Positions 1 through 9,574 of a stretch of DNA of 64,000 nt are shown in pieces; position 1 is the stretch's first letter, and every line of letters begins with the position of its first letter. The position numbers and the translations under genes are program-made. Source of the stretch: FEN-1297 sp963710735 (lineage in GTDB: Bacteria; Bacteroidota; Ignavibacteria; Ignavibacteriales; Ignavibacteriaceae); the NCBI GenBank assembly GCA_963710735.1, contig CAVQBN010000004.1, positions 248,001 through 312,000 on the forward strand, read 5' to 3'. Below the pieces are notes generated by a model, which saw only the letters and a list, made by a program, of their open reading frames with translations, made no database searches and was not told where the DNA came from.

Positions 1-753
1 AGCAGATGTCCCGGCAATTGCGTGGCAGTCTCCGCAAGTTTCTTTTTGAAAAAGCATTTGGCCTAATACTGCAGTACTATCCTTAGGCTGAGTGGGCATC
101 TGCTGCTGATTATTTACCCATTGATTAAATTCATATGGTGTTTGTGCAATAACTTTTATTCTCATCCAGGCATGTTCTGCACCGCAGAATTCTGCACATG
201 TTCCTAAATAAGTACCCGCACTGTCAGCTTCTATCCATGTGTAATTTGTTCTGCCGGGAATTGCATCAATTTTTCTTCCTAGATCAGGAACCCACCAGTC
301 ATGTATTACATCTGCGGATTTAACAGCCATTAATAATTTTTTACCAACGGGAATATGTAATTCATTTGCCGTTATTATTTTATATTCGGGATATCTCATA
401 TCCCACCACCATTGATGTGCAATTATTATTATATCCGGTTTCGGATCATTTCCTACCGGAGTATTTATTTCTATCATTGCTCTTAAAGTAAGTACAAAGA
501 AAAAAACTAAAATTAAAAAAGGAATAAGAGTCCAGGTTATTTCAAGTTTTTTGTTTCCGAATATTTGCGGCGGTTCCTCAGGTCGTTTTTTAGCTCTAAA
601 ACGAATTGCACCTACAATTACTAATCCCGTAACTAAAGCAACTATAACACCTGCAAGTATTAGGAACTTTAAAAAAAGGTTGTTAATATCGTAGGCTTCC
701 GGAGAATATGAAGCAAATAATTGCGAAAAGAAATGAGAAACACCATTAAACAA
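1..753 (-). CDS. coxB: Cytochrome c oxidase subunit II, caa3 type (C-terminus cut by window edge)
   Basis: Reading leftwards from 753 the frame encodes two membrane helices (about residues 24-43 and 68-90) followed by the periplasmic cupredoxin domain. The CuA site is plain: CAEFCGAEHAWM supplies the paired Cys, Glu, His and Met ligands. The aromatic patch HQWWWDMRY, which receives electrons from cytochrome c, lies upstream. After the CuA domain the protein continues into CGDCH, a c-type haem motif, so this is the caa3 form with a fused cytochrome c domain. The window ends within that domain. No ATG is available near the N-terminus; TTG at 753 is the only plausible start after the in-frame stop at about 768. 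It passes electrons to subunit I of the terminal oxidase. Confidence 0.93.
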   Translation of the reverse strand, partial: MFNGVSHFFSQLFASYSPEAYDINNLFLKFLILAGVIVALVTGLVIVGAIRFRAKKRPEEPPQIFGNKKLEITWTLIPFLILVFFFVLTLRAMIEINTPVGNDPKPDIIIIAHQWWWDMRYPEYKIITANELHIPVGKKLLMAVKSADVIHDWWVPDLGRKIDAIPGRTNYTWIEADSAGTYLGTCAEFCGAEHAWMRIKVIAQTPYEFNQWVNNQQQMPTQPKDSTAVLGQMLFQKETCGDCHAIAGTSA

Positions 754-996
754 CTTTATTATAACTCAGTATTTTGTTTTTGAAATTTATTCAAAGGTAA
801 CTTTTTATTATAAACGACACTGTGACTATAGGTACTTTTTTCTCTAATGTGTGATAAGGATAAATTTTTATTAAATAATTAATAAAGTGATTTGAATAAT
901 TAAGAAAAGGATTAAAGTAGTACCGGAATCAAAATATTGAACCGGTAGTATATTTAAAATTGCTCAGGACTTATATTGTTTAAGTAACCGAAGGAA

Positions 997-1522
997 TTAT
1001 TTTTTTACTATTGCCGAATAAAGGTTTGCTCTTCGAAATCTTGACGGCATCTCATTAATTTTATTAATTGAATTGTAATCCATTGTTTTAAAAAAAATTT
1101 GAAGTGAATTGAAGCTGATTGGATAAGGTACCCAAGGATTTGAATTATCCATATCATATTCAATTATTAAAAAACAGCAATCGGATTTCAATTTTTCTTT
1201 AACATTTTTAATAAATGTACTTTTATCTTTCACATAATGAAGTGAATTTGCCATGAGAATGCCGTCAAGATTTTCAGGAAGAATAACTCGTGTAAAATCT
1301 CCATACATTTTTTCGATCTTAACACGTGCAATTGTATAAGGAATCTTATTAAGCTGAGATTTATTTTTATCGACAGCAAATATTTTGCTCTCGCTTGGAA
1401 GCAGATTTGCAAGGGCATTTGTAAACATACCGGATCCGCAGCCTAAGTCTGCCCATACCTCTGGTTTGGTAATTAGATATTAAATCATTTTTAATTAAAT
1501 CAATTGCTTCATTCAATAACAT
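997..1522 (-). pseudogene. Class I SAM-dependent methyltransferase, frameshifted
   Basis: The SAM-binding motif WADLGCGSGMFT and the post-I acidic strand IFAVDKN are readable, followed by DGILMANSLHYV, typical of Rossmann-fold methyltransferases (Methyltransf_11/25 type). The start at 1522 (MLLNEAIDLIKND) is in a different frame from the rest; the shift lies near 1460, just before motif I, so no intact product can be made from this sequence. At about 175 codons it would be a small enzyme. The substrate cannot be told. It lies directly downstream of the broken amidase on the same strand. A single-base sequencing error is as likely as decay. Confidence 0.7.
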
Positions 1523-1548
1523 AGAAAATTCTGTAACGCTTCAATTGG

Positions 1549-3206
1549 TTACACTTTTAAATCTGCAGTTGCGAGAAATTTTGGAGGTTTACGGACTTTA
1601 GAAGCTTGTTCATATCCATAAGCTATTTTAATTAGAACGGATTCACTCCATGCTCTTCCATAAAATGAAATTCCAACCGGCATACCGAATACAAATCCGG
1701 CGGGGACAGTAATGTGAGGATAACCTGCTACAGCCGCCAATTGTGAGCTTCCTCCGAGAAAATGATCGCCGTCTATCAAATCAGTCATCCAACCCGGACT
1801 GTCAGTCGGGGAAACAAGTGCATCTAAATTATGTTTATCCATAACGGCATCAATTCCCTCTTCCCTGCTAAGACGGTGATTTGTATTAAGTGCATCAATA
1901 TATACTTTATCAGTTAGAGGACCTTTTACTTCTCCTTCTAAAAATAACTCCTGACCGAAATAAGGCATTTCTTCTTTTGCATGACTTTTATTAAATTCAA
2001 TTAAATCTTTTAAAGTATGCATTTTAGTCTGCGGGCCGCGATGTTCAAGATATTTTTTCATATCTGCTTTAAGTTCATACAATAAAACCGTATTCTCATT
2101 ACTGTCCAATTTCCCGATTGAGTCTATTTCCACAGGATCGATTAATACAGCGCCGTTCTTTTTAAAACATCAAGTGCCTTATCCATCACTTCATCAACTT
2201 GAGGTAAAAATCCAAAATAATTTCGCACTATTCCAATCCTCGCACCTTTAAGTCCGTTTACATCGAGAAATTTTGTATAATCTTTAAATGCTTTTCGTCC
2301 ATTTGCTCTTGTTGCATCATCTTCGGAATCAACCCCCTGCATAGTGCCTAGTAAAATTGCCGCATCCTCAACAGTTCTGGCCATTGGTCCTGCAGTATCC
2401 TGTGAATGTGAAATAGGAATTATTCCAGCTCGACTTACTAAACCAACTGTGGGTTTAATTCCTACTATTCCATTTATCGAAGATGGACTCACAACTGAGC
2501 CGTCTGTCTCTGTTCCAATTGCAATAGCGCAAAGATTAGCAGCAGCCGCTGCACCGGAACCTGAACTTGAGCCTGAACAATTTCTGTCTAAGAGCATAAG
2601 GGTTTTTTGTTAAACCGCCACGCCCGCTCCAGCCGCTTGTAGAATGGGTAGAGCGCATATTTGCCCATTCACTTAAATTTGTTTTGCCAAGAATAAGTGC
2701 GCCTGCTTCCCGAAGCTGTTTTGCAACAAAAGAATCTTTAATTGGTTTTGATCCAAGCAGCGCCAGCGAACCTGCAGTAGTTTCCATTTTATCGGCAGTA
2801 TCAATGTTATCTTTAATCAGAACTGGAATCCCGTGGAGTGGGCTTCTTGCTCCTTTTTCTTTTAATTCTTTATCAAGAGCATCCGCAATTTTTAACGCAT
2901 CAGGATTTATTTCAAGTACACTATTTACCCCTGGCCCGTTCTTATCAATTTTTTTAATTCTGGAAATATACTCCTCTGCAACTGAGCGAATTGTAAATTT
3001 TCCTGATTTAAATCCTTCTCTTAATTTATTAATTGTAATTTCATCAAGCTCGGAAGGCTGAAAGGTAAAATTACTATTTAATAATGCAGATGCTTTTTCC
3101 CCAAAAGTCATTTTAGGGAACCAGGCAGCAGCAATTCCGCCAAGCACACTAGTTTTTAAAATCTTCTTCGGCCTTCACTTGATGCAGATTTTTTATTGAT
3201 GCGCAT
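1549..3206 (-). pseudogene. Tat-exported amidase (amidase signature family), three frameshifts
   Basis: The best start is ATG at 3206, preceded by GGAGG. It opens a twin-arginine signal, RRRFLKTSVLGGIAAA, but the frame breaks inside it (near 3165, one T missing from a run). Two more shifts sit near 2597 (an extra A) and 2160 (one A missing from a run). Joined together, the three pieces give a complete amidase of about 550 residues: the catalytic Lys in PVLIKDNID and the Ser-cisSer-Ser region GSSSGSGAAAAA are both present. Such enzymes hydrolyse amide bonds of small molecules; export by Tat suggests a periplasmic scavenging role. Two of the three shifts are in homopolymers, so sequencing error is a real alternative to pseudogenisation. 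Confidence 0.82.
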
Positions 3207-3373
3207 AATGTTACCTCCACATTATTAAATGAAAGATTAGTTGGAATGAAATCACTGTAAAATAATCATAATAGGTTTCAGGTTAATTAATATTCGTCAT
3301 TTAATGCTTTTGAAGGATGTAACATAGAAAATAAAAAATTTAATCTCAAACTATAACCGAAAGATTTATCCTT

Positions 3374-4453
3374 TTAATTTTTTAAAGCGATAAGATTCTT
3401 ATTTAAAAAACTTGCAAACTTTTCAAATTGCTCCCGGATGGGTTTCTCTTCACTTTTACGTATAGAACGAAAATAATCTGTCTCAACAAATACTTCATCT
3501 TTTTTTATAGTGCGTTTCCACAATCCGGCAACCTGGCCGTTTATTACAATTACCGGCATGAACATGCCGTTTCGTATAACTGTTTTTTTAAGATGATCTG
3601 AATTTAGTGCTGCAGTTCTGTCGGTGTAAGCAATGATAAATTCATCAAATGCAGGTAATAAATATACTTTATTAGATTTGAGTGTAGAAAGAGAAGTGTT
3701 TTTTGTAAACCAAAAAGTTTGCTCGCCGATAGTTTCTGAAACTAAATTACTTTTAACCATATCCAATGCCCGTTTGGAATCAGATGCATTCAAGCCGGAC
3801 CACCATTTAAAATCCTTTAAGGTAGCCGGAGAATGACTTGAGAAATATTTCTTTGCAAGTTTTTCCAATGATTCTTCTTTGTTAAATAAATTTTTATTCG
3901 AAACTCTTTCTTCCAGCAAAGCATAGGTTTGCTTATTATTTTTTATCTCACCGCTGCAAATTAGTCCGTCTAATTCAGCAATTAGAAATATATGCGATGC
4001 GCGGTTATCATTAGTAGGAATTTTAAATTTTTCCAGTACCGAAATTAATTCCCCTCGTGTAGAATGACCGTTTTCAGAAATTGTTTTTTCAATTAATTTT
4101 TTACTTTTCTTAATGATGACATCATTAAAGCCGAGAATTTTATGCCTTGATTTCATAGCCGATCTAATTCGCGGAGCCGTTAATTCCAGCATCCAATAAA
4201 TATCATCTGAAGAGACAAGGTGCCAGGTTGGTCTTAATAAGTGCGTACGTATAATTTCGCCTTTGGAAATTGCAGATTCAATTAATTGATCGGTTAAATT
4301 ATTTGATCGAATTCCCACTGCAAACTTTGCCATATTATAATCCTGTGCTTGCATAGCACCCATCCAGTCAACAACTTTTTTCGCCGCTTTGAAATTACTG
4401 CTGATTATCTGTTGATTAGCAAGTCTTAAATTTGCAATATCACTTAATTTCAT
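3374..4453 (-). CDS. Winged-helix protein of the AlkZ/YcaQ DNA glycosylase superfamily
   Basis: The 359-residue protein matches the HTH_42 (AlkZ-like) superfamily, whose members remove alkylated bases or unhook interstrand crosslinks. The N-terminal WMGAMQAQDY carries the Q-x-Q motif that is catalytic in AlkZ. The following segment RTHLLRPTWHLVSSDDI is the usual conserved RxHxxRxTxHxV block. The C-terminal third has FDEFIIAYTDR and the VIVINGQVAGLWKRT beta-hairpin of the family. It appears to be a lone gene with AT-rich flanks. Assignment to the superfamily is firm; the exact lesion specificity is not readable. Confidence 0.82.
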   Translation of the reverse strand: MKLSDIANLRLANQQIISSNFKAAKKVVDWMGAMQAQDYNMAKFAVGIRSNNLTDQLIESAISKGEIIRTHLLRPTWHLVSSDDIYWMLELTAPRIRSAMKSRHKILGFNDVIIKKSKKLIEKTISENGHSTRGELISVLEKFKIPTNDNRASHIFLIAELDGLICSGEIKNNKQTYALLEERVSNKNLFNKEESLEKLAKKYFSSHSPATLKDFKWWSGLNASDSKRALDMVKSNLVSETIGEQTFWFTKNTSLSTLKSNKVYLLPAFDEFIIAYTDRTAALNSDHLKKTVIRNGMFMPVIVINGQVAGLWKRTIKKDEVFVETDYFRSIRKSEEKPIREQFEKFASFLNKNLIALKN

Positions 4454-4688
4454 TTTTATAAATTTTCTTTAATTCATAAATAATTTTATTTTTTATTTAC
4501 AAGTTATTAAAACTTTCTTTAGAGATTGCACATCTTCCTTCAATTTATATTAACGCCCATTAATAATATTTATTGCATTAAAATTATCTATTAACTAATT
4601 TAATGGAAGTTTAGACTAATCATCTGAACAGCGGTATCTTCTTTTAAGAACTTAAAAATATTTCTCAACAAAATAAAAGGATAGAAAG

Positions 4689-5213
4689 ATGAAAAACTAT
4701 CTCCTTTATCTTTTAATATCTTCATTTGCATTTATTCTTATTTCCTGCCAAACCGGTAATGACGCGATGGACATGCAGAAAAAAGATCTTGCATACAAAG
4801 CGATGGATGCATTTACACATGGGGATTTTAACACATTTGCTGACTTGTGCTCACCTAATTATGTTGAATATGAAATGGATACATTAAAATCTAAACTTCG
4901 GGGATTGGAGGCAACCAAAGAATCATTTATGGTGTTTCATAGAGCATTCCCTAACTTGGGAATTACATATCATTCTGTTGCCGTTGCCGGAGATACTGTT
5001 TTTGTTTATCGAACAATAAAAGGTGTTATGACTGATTCGTTGATGAATATTCCGCCGCTAAACAAAGAAATTTCTTTATCCGGAATTGATATGTTTCTAA
5101 TCGATAATAATAAAATTACAGCACATTGGGGATTTTCAAATATGTCCGATATGGACCAATTTGCACCGCCAACGAAAATGACTAAAAAAGGCAAAATGAA
5201 AAATAAAATGTGA
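4689..5213 (+). CDS. SnoaL-like lipoprotein
   Basis: The 174-residue protein begins with a lipoprotein signal, the lipobox ISC at residues 18-20 giving a lipidated Cys. The mature part is one SnoaL/NTF2-like fold: helix AMDAFTHGDFNTFADLC, then a segment with FMVFHRAFPNLGITYHS and the terminal KITAHWGFSNM strand. SnoaL-like proteins include polyketide cyclases and many uncharacterised ester cyclases. The C-terminal tail is lysine- and methionine-rich. The ATG at 4689 follows AAGGATAGAA. No operon partner is evident. Confidence 0.75.
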   Translation: MKNYLLYLLISSFAFILISCQTGNDAMDMQKKDLAYKAMDAFTHGDFNTFADLCSPNYVEYEMDTLKSKLRGLEATKESFMVFHRAFPNLGITYHSVAVAGDTVFVYRTIKGVMTDSLMNIPPLNKEISLSGIDMFLIDNNKITAHWGFSNMSDMDQFAPPTKMTKKGKMKNKM

Positions 5214-5392
5214 TGCTTTGATATAAATAATTTGTTTGATTGTTTTAATTGCGGATGAAATTAGAGTAGTTAAAATGTTATTGAGCAGTTTAATTTAAAA
5301 CACATTTTTTATATTGTTTAAGAAGTATGTTGATTTGTTAAAATGTTTCGTAAATCAGAAAAATTATTGATTATAATAGAAGGATTTAGCAA

Positions 5393-5893
5393 TGGAAAAC
5401 GAAACTATACTTCCCTCTGAACAAAAATCTAAAAGCCGGATTAGGATAATTGTACTTACATGTCTGCTATGCTGGAACTCTCGATATTTTATCCGCTATT
5501 GTTGATTCTTCGATTCGATTTAAAATTACGCCAATTGAGTTATTCCAATTTATTGCAAGCGGGGTCTTCGGTCCGAAAGCATTTTCCGGCGGAATACCGG
5601 TGGCGGCAGCCGGACTGTTATTTCATTATTTTATTGCAAGCTGCTGGACGGTATTATTTTTCTTAATTATTCCAAAATTCAAAATCTCTACGAAGTACAA
5701 AATTCCGGTTGGATTATTATATGGTGTTTTTGTCTGGCTGATAATGAATTTGATTGTAGTCCCGCTTTCCAATGTACATAAAGTAAAATTCACCTGGTCG
5801 CATACAATTATGGGAATGCTTTATCTTATGTTTATGATAGGTCTGCCGGTCTCGCTGATGTTTTATAAATATTATTTTAATCAAAATGGCTGA
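5393..5893 (+). pseudogene. Small four-helix membrane protein, frameshifted near its N-terminus
   Basis: ATG at 5393, preceded by AGAAGGA, opens MENETILPSEQKSKS and the first hydrophobic stretch, but the frame must shift near 5465-5475 to join the long downstream frame that begins AGTLDILSAIV. The combined product is about 166 residues with four predicted membrane helices and the conserved-looking segments FQFIASGVFGPKAFSGG and FVWLIMNLIVVPLSN. I recognise it as a family common in Bacteroidota with no assigned function, perhaps related to the YagU/DUF1440 proteins. One indel separates the parts, so this may be a sequencing error. Confidence 0.6.
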
Positions 5894-5917
5894 GAGCTAA
5901 ATATTTAGTCCATATTT

Positions 5918-6304
5918 TCATCCAAACTTTAAAGGTCCGTATATAATAAGATATATTAAAAGTGCCGCTAGCAATGCTGTTGTAGAAATCCAGAACGTTG
6001 AAAAAAGTGTTTTTCCAAAATCAAATTTGTATTCCATTATCTTATTTACTTCATTTAAAGAAATATTAGCAGTTGTTGAATCAGGCAGTGAATATTTAAT
6101 TTCGTCGGAATCATTAATAATAATTTGTTTCGGGTTTTCTATAAATACTTCTTTTTTATCTTTTAAAATGACTTTTACTTTAGTCTCTGCCCTTTTATTT
6201 AAATGATCATCACCGGAAATAATATAATATGAATAGCACCCTGCAAAAAGCATAGGTATACTAATAAGTGTTATAATAAATATAATGAAGTTATAAATTT
6301 TCAT
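5918..6304 (-). CDS. Small lipoprotein with C-terminal membrane helix
   Basis: The 128-residue protein has a hydrophobic N-terminus ending in a lipobox-like LFAGC at residues 18-22. A beta-rich middle follows, with alternating strands such as KVKVILKDKKEVFIENPKQ. A second hydrophobic segment lies at about residues 100-124, near the C-terminus. The product would be tethered to the membrane at both ends. I do not recognise a named family. It lies convergent to the preceding four-helix membrane protein. Confidence 0.55.
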   Translation of the reverse strand: MKIYNFIIFIITLISIPMLFAGCYSYYIISGDDHLNKRAETKVKVILKDKKEVFIENPKQIIINDSDEIKYSLPDSTTANISLNEVNKIMEYKFDFGKTLFSTFWISTTALLAALLIYLIIYGPLKFG

Positions 6305-6559
6305 TTAGCTATCTTTTAGATTTATAAAGACTATGAAATAAAGTGATATATTAGAGCAAGAGACTTTATTCATGGAAATTATTTTAAAATATCCTCGACA
6401 TATATGTTGCCTTAGTGAAATTCATATTAATTCGATTTGTCTTTATGCGTGACTCACCCTGTTTACCATAAGCTAAACCTAATTATATTATCAAAGCAAT
6501 ATTGTTGAATAATTTAATGAATTTATTTTTAGAAGTAAATGAGTAGGTGAAAATACAGG

Positions 6560-6735
6560 GAGAGGTGATGACTCCAAAGAAATGCAAGAAAGAATGGCCC
6601 GTAGAAATTTTGACAAAGAATTTAAGCTGGTTATATGATTATCTAATATTCACACTTTAAATGTTGCGACAAATTATTTGTCTTCAATATATGATAGAGA
6701 TTCAATCAAAGGGCATTACCAGTATATTTAGTTTT
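6560..6735 (+). pseudogene. Possible IS3-type transposase OrfA remnant
   Basis: One frame reads ERMARRNFDKEFKLV, then a stop, then LSNIHTLNVATNYLSS. This resembles the N-terminus of IS3-family OrfA proteins (RRKFDKEFKLEAVRL followed by a helix-turn-helix). There is no start, no OrfB and no visible terminal repeats. The match is short and rests on memory of the family, so the call is tentative. Confidence 0.3.
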
Positions 6736-7112
6736 TAAGGTATCATTAAATAATAAATAAACTATTCAATTCTTATTTATTGTTTTGACAAGTATAAATT
6801 CAAATAAGATACGTTCTGTCAACTTTTCAACTCTATGAGCAATTTATAAAATATTGAATATTAAAATAACAATGTATAGGTGTCGTTTCTTTATTTTGAA
6901 TTAATTCAAATATTTCTTCGCGGTTTTTAAGGGAACCCACCCCGTCATATGGTACCCGATTTCTCTCGCTCATTAAAAAAGAAAGTATCAAACCTAAAAG
7001 CGGGTTCAATTCAATTTTGAATAAGAAATCAGTTAGTAAGAATTTTTGGTTAGGTAGAGTCTATTATTTAATTTACTGTATAGTTATTAAAGGTATTTAG
7101 ATTCTAAAATCC

Positions 7113-7243
7113 ATTTCCACACTTTACGTCATAGCTTTGCTTCTATGTTAGTCCAAAAAGATGTTTCTCTTTAGGTTGTAAAGGAACTTTTAGGCCATGA
7201 AGATTTAAGCACAACTAAAATATATTCGACATTACAAAAATAA
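7113..7243 (+). pseudogene. Tyrosine recombinase C-terminal remnant, copy 1
   Basis: The frame reads FHTLRHSFASMLVQKDVSL, a stop, then VVKELLGHEDLSTTKIYSTLQK and a stop. This is the catalytic box II of XerC-like recombinases: the H-x-L-R-H motif, the LLGH motif and the Tyr nucleophile in the KIYS position. Only the last 45 codons survive. The two related copies at 11.4 and 14.2 kb are close to identical over the first 100 bases, but this one lacks the 20-bp hairpin that splits them. Confidence 0.75.
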
Positions 7244-7341
7244 AATCTAATGTAATCGAATTTCTTAAAGTTTTGTCTTTGACTTAAACAAGGATAAAAA
7301 GCAAATGGCTCCGCTTTTTATTTCAATAAAAAACATCTTTA

Positions 7342-8754
7342 TCAAACAACATTTATTGAAGGCAAACTGATTATAAACCTTGTGCCGGTAGGATAATTGT
7401 CTTCGACTTTTATTGTTCCCTCCATGGAAAGCACTATTGTTTTAACTAAACATAAGCCCAAGCCGTAACCATGTATATTTTCTTTTATTGAAGTAACTGT
7501 ACGGTAAAACTTTTCAAATACTTTATCTTTCTCCTCATTACTTATACCGGTTCCGTTATCTTCAACACTGATATTTATATTCCCATTCAATCTTTCCGCT
7601 CTAACAATTACTCTGCTTTTATCCGGCGAATATTTAATTGCGTTATCAATTAAGTTTTCCATAACTATCTGGATACCTTCGTAACTGCCGCGAATAAATA
7701 GGTCATCAGTTATTATATATTCTATATTATTATCCTTAAAAGTTGGTTTTACAAAATCATCTATTACCTGTGATACCTTAAATACATCCTTCTGTTGCTC
7801 TATGTTGCCGCTGTATTTAGCAATTATTAAAAGTGATTTAATTATGCTTATCATTTTATCTGTTTGAGCGTTGAGCATGCTTAATGTTTCTTTATATTCT
7901 TCCGATGTTCTTTCGCGCTTTAGAATATATTCCAGTTCTGTTTTTACTGCGGTAAGCGGCGTCATTAATTGATGCGATGCATTATCAGTGAATTGAGAAA
8001 TCTGATTTATCTGAACTTCTAACCTTGTAAATAAGCTATTTAAAGTATCCCTTAATCTGCCTAACTCATCCTGCGGATGAGCGTCATATTTAATTCTTGC
8101 ATTTAAATTATTAGCGGAAATATTTTCTGCAATGGTGATGATCTTATTCAAAGGGGAATAACTTTTTTTTGCTAAGAAAATACTGACTATAACAATTATG
8201 ATAAGAATTAAAGGCAGATTAAACAGATTAAATAAAATTATCTTTTTCATTATTGAACTGTATTCAGTTCGGAATACAGAAAGTTGAAGATAAGCAGTTA
8301 TTTTATTTTGTTCATTTAACATTGGAGAGTAAACAACTCTAAGCTGATGATTACCGGCAGTTAGATTTTCAAATTCATAATTTGAACTTATGCCCGGGTA
8401 ATTAAATGGGATTTTCCCGAATGGCTTAAGATTATCGCTGCTTAAAAGGATTTTGCCTTTTTTATTTTGCACTTGAAGGAAAAACGCGCCGGAATTTACC
8501 GTTGTAAAATCCGGTTCTTTTATTTCGCTGTAACCTACAAAAACTATGGAGTCTTGCTGGATCCTAAATGAAGCGAGAAGTGTTTCTACCTCATTTTTTA
8601 ACCTATCGTCGAGGTTATCGGTTAAAATTTTATTTGTTATTGCAATTGTAAAAACATTTGAAGTAACGAATAGAAGAAAAAAGATTGCAATATCCCATAA
8701 TACAATCCTTTTTACTGTGCCCGTAAAAAGAGGTTTTTTAATTTTATTCTGCAA
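7342..8754 (-). CDS. Two-component sensor histidine kinase
   Basis: The 470-residue protein has a membrane helix at about 15-40, a periplasmic sensor domain to about 170, a second helix at 172-194, and a HAMP region. HisKA carries the phospho-acceptor His261 in ASHQLMTPLTA. HATPase_c follows with N-box NLIDNAIKYS, G1 DNGTGIS and G2 GYGLGLCLV. It would autophosphorylate in response to a periplasmic signal and pass phosphate to the response regulator encoded immediately upstream, whose 3' end overlaps this start by 11 bases. The sensor domain gives no clue to the ligand. The pair is divergent from the multihaem cytochrome gene, a plausible target. Confidence 0.93.
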   Translation of the reverse strand: MQNKIKKPLFTGTVKRIVLWDIAIFFLLFVTSNVFTIAITNKILTDNLDDRLKNEVETLLASFRIQQDSIVFVGYSEIKEPDFTTVNSGAFFLQVQNKKGKILLSSDNLKPFGKIPFNYPGISSNYEFENLTAGNHQLRVVYSPMLNEQNKITAYLQLSVFRTEYSSIMKKIILFNLFNLPLILIIIVIVSIFLAKKSYSPLNKIITIAENISANNLNARIKYDAHPQDELGRLRDTLNSLFTRLEVQINQISQFTDNASHQLMTPLTAVKTELEYILKRERTSEEYKETLSMLNAQTDKMISIIKSLLIIAKYSGNIEQQKDVFKVSQVIDDFVKPTFKDNNIEYIITDDLFIRGSYEGIQIVMENLIDNAIKYSPDKSRVIVRAERLNGNINISVEDNGTGISNEEKDKVFEKFYRTVTSIKENIHGYGLGLCLVKTIVLSMEGTIKVEDNYPTGTRFIISLPSINVV

Positions 8755-9412
8755 TGAAAAGATACCCCTCTCCGTATATTGATTTAATTAGATTTTTCTC
8801 ATTATTCTCTTCAAGTTTTCTTCTTAGATTTTTTACAGTGGCTTCTATAATATTTGTTGAAGGAACAAATTCTAAATCCCATACTTCCTTGCATATATCT
8901 TCTTTGCTCATTATCGAACCCTTATGAAGTATAAAATATTTGAGTAATTCAAACTCTTTGGAAGTAAGATAAATTTCACCACGCGGTGTGCTGACTTTTC
9001 TTCCAATAAGATCAAGCGTTATATCATTAAAAATTAGTTCATTTGAGTTTGATTGATACCTTCTTATAACTGCGTTAATTCGTGCATTTAATTCATCGAA
9101 TGAAAACGGTTTGGTTATATAATCGTCTGCGCCGAGATTTAAGGCCTCAACTTTATTTTTTACTTGGCTTAATGCTGTCAGCAAAATGATAGGTACTTTA
9201 CTTCCGCCTTCTCTAATATGACGGCATACTTCTATTCCGCTTACTTTCGGCATCCGCCAATCAAGAAGAATAATATCAAAAAAGATTGAATCTGAATAAT
9301 GGATGGCTTCTTCGCCGTCTTTTGCAATCATTACATGATTACCTTCCTCCGTAAAATTCTTCTTCAGCGAATTTGCTATCTGCTCATCATCTTCAGCAAT
9401 TAATATTTCCAT
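8744..9412 (-). CDS. OmpR/PhoB-family response regulator
   Basis: The 222-residue protein has a receiver domain (residues 1-115) with the acidic pocket EDDE, the phospho-acceptor Asp51 in LLDWRMP, and the conserved Lys in ITKPFS. A winged-helix Trans_reg_C domain follows at about 128-220, with SKEFELLKYFILHKG and the recognition segment VKNLRRKLEE. It pairs with the histidine kinase encoded by the overlapping downstream gene. The 162-bp divergent spacer to the cytochrome gene holds a short palindrome (9484-9497) that could be a binding site. Confidence 0.94.
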   Translation of the reverse strand: MEILIAEDDEQIANSLKKNFTEEGNHVMIAKDGEEAIHYSDSIFFDIILLDWRMPKVSGIEVCRHIREGGSKVPIILLTALSQVKNKVEALNLGADDYITKPFSFDELNARINAVIRRYQSNSNELIFNDITLDLIGRKVSTPRGEIYLTSKEFELLKYFILHKGSIMSKEDICKEVWDLEFVPSTNIIEATVKNLRRKLEENNEKNLIKSIYGEGYLFIAE

Positions 9413-9483
9413 TGTCTTATAATTTTATCCACCTATAAATAATAAAATATTTCCCTCTTAACAAGATTCAATCTAAAAGTGAA

Positions 9484-9497
9484 TGAATTTTCATTAT
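9484..9497. promoter_or_regulatory. Palindrome in divergent promoter region
   Basis: AATGAA-TT-TTCATT is a perfect inverted repeat with a 2-base centre, placed between the divergent response regulator and cytochrome c genes. It could be a regulator site, but in AT-rich DNA such a short palindrome arises easily by chance. Confidence 0.25.
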
Positions 9498-9574
9498 TGT
9501 TAATTACACTTTCCAATTATCCTTACATAGTTTTGGATGGTATTAAAATATTGAATTAAGAATTAGGAAATATT

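Larger units (their letters stand above)
6305..7341. other. Gene-poor decayed region
   Basis: About 1 kb without an intact gene. It contains a possible IS3-type OrfA remnant (6560-6735) and the decayed tail of a tyrosine recombinase (7113-7243), described separately. The rest is AT-rich with scattered stops in all frames. It looks like a graveyard of mobile-element sequence rather than a regulatory spacer. Confidence 0.6.

Noticed and set aside
2344..3061. Long open frames antisense to the amidase gene
   Set aside because: They mirror the amidase codons, lack family motifs and ribosome sites, and the amidase frame explains the sequence.
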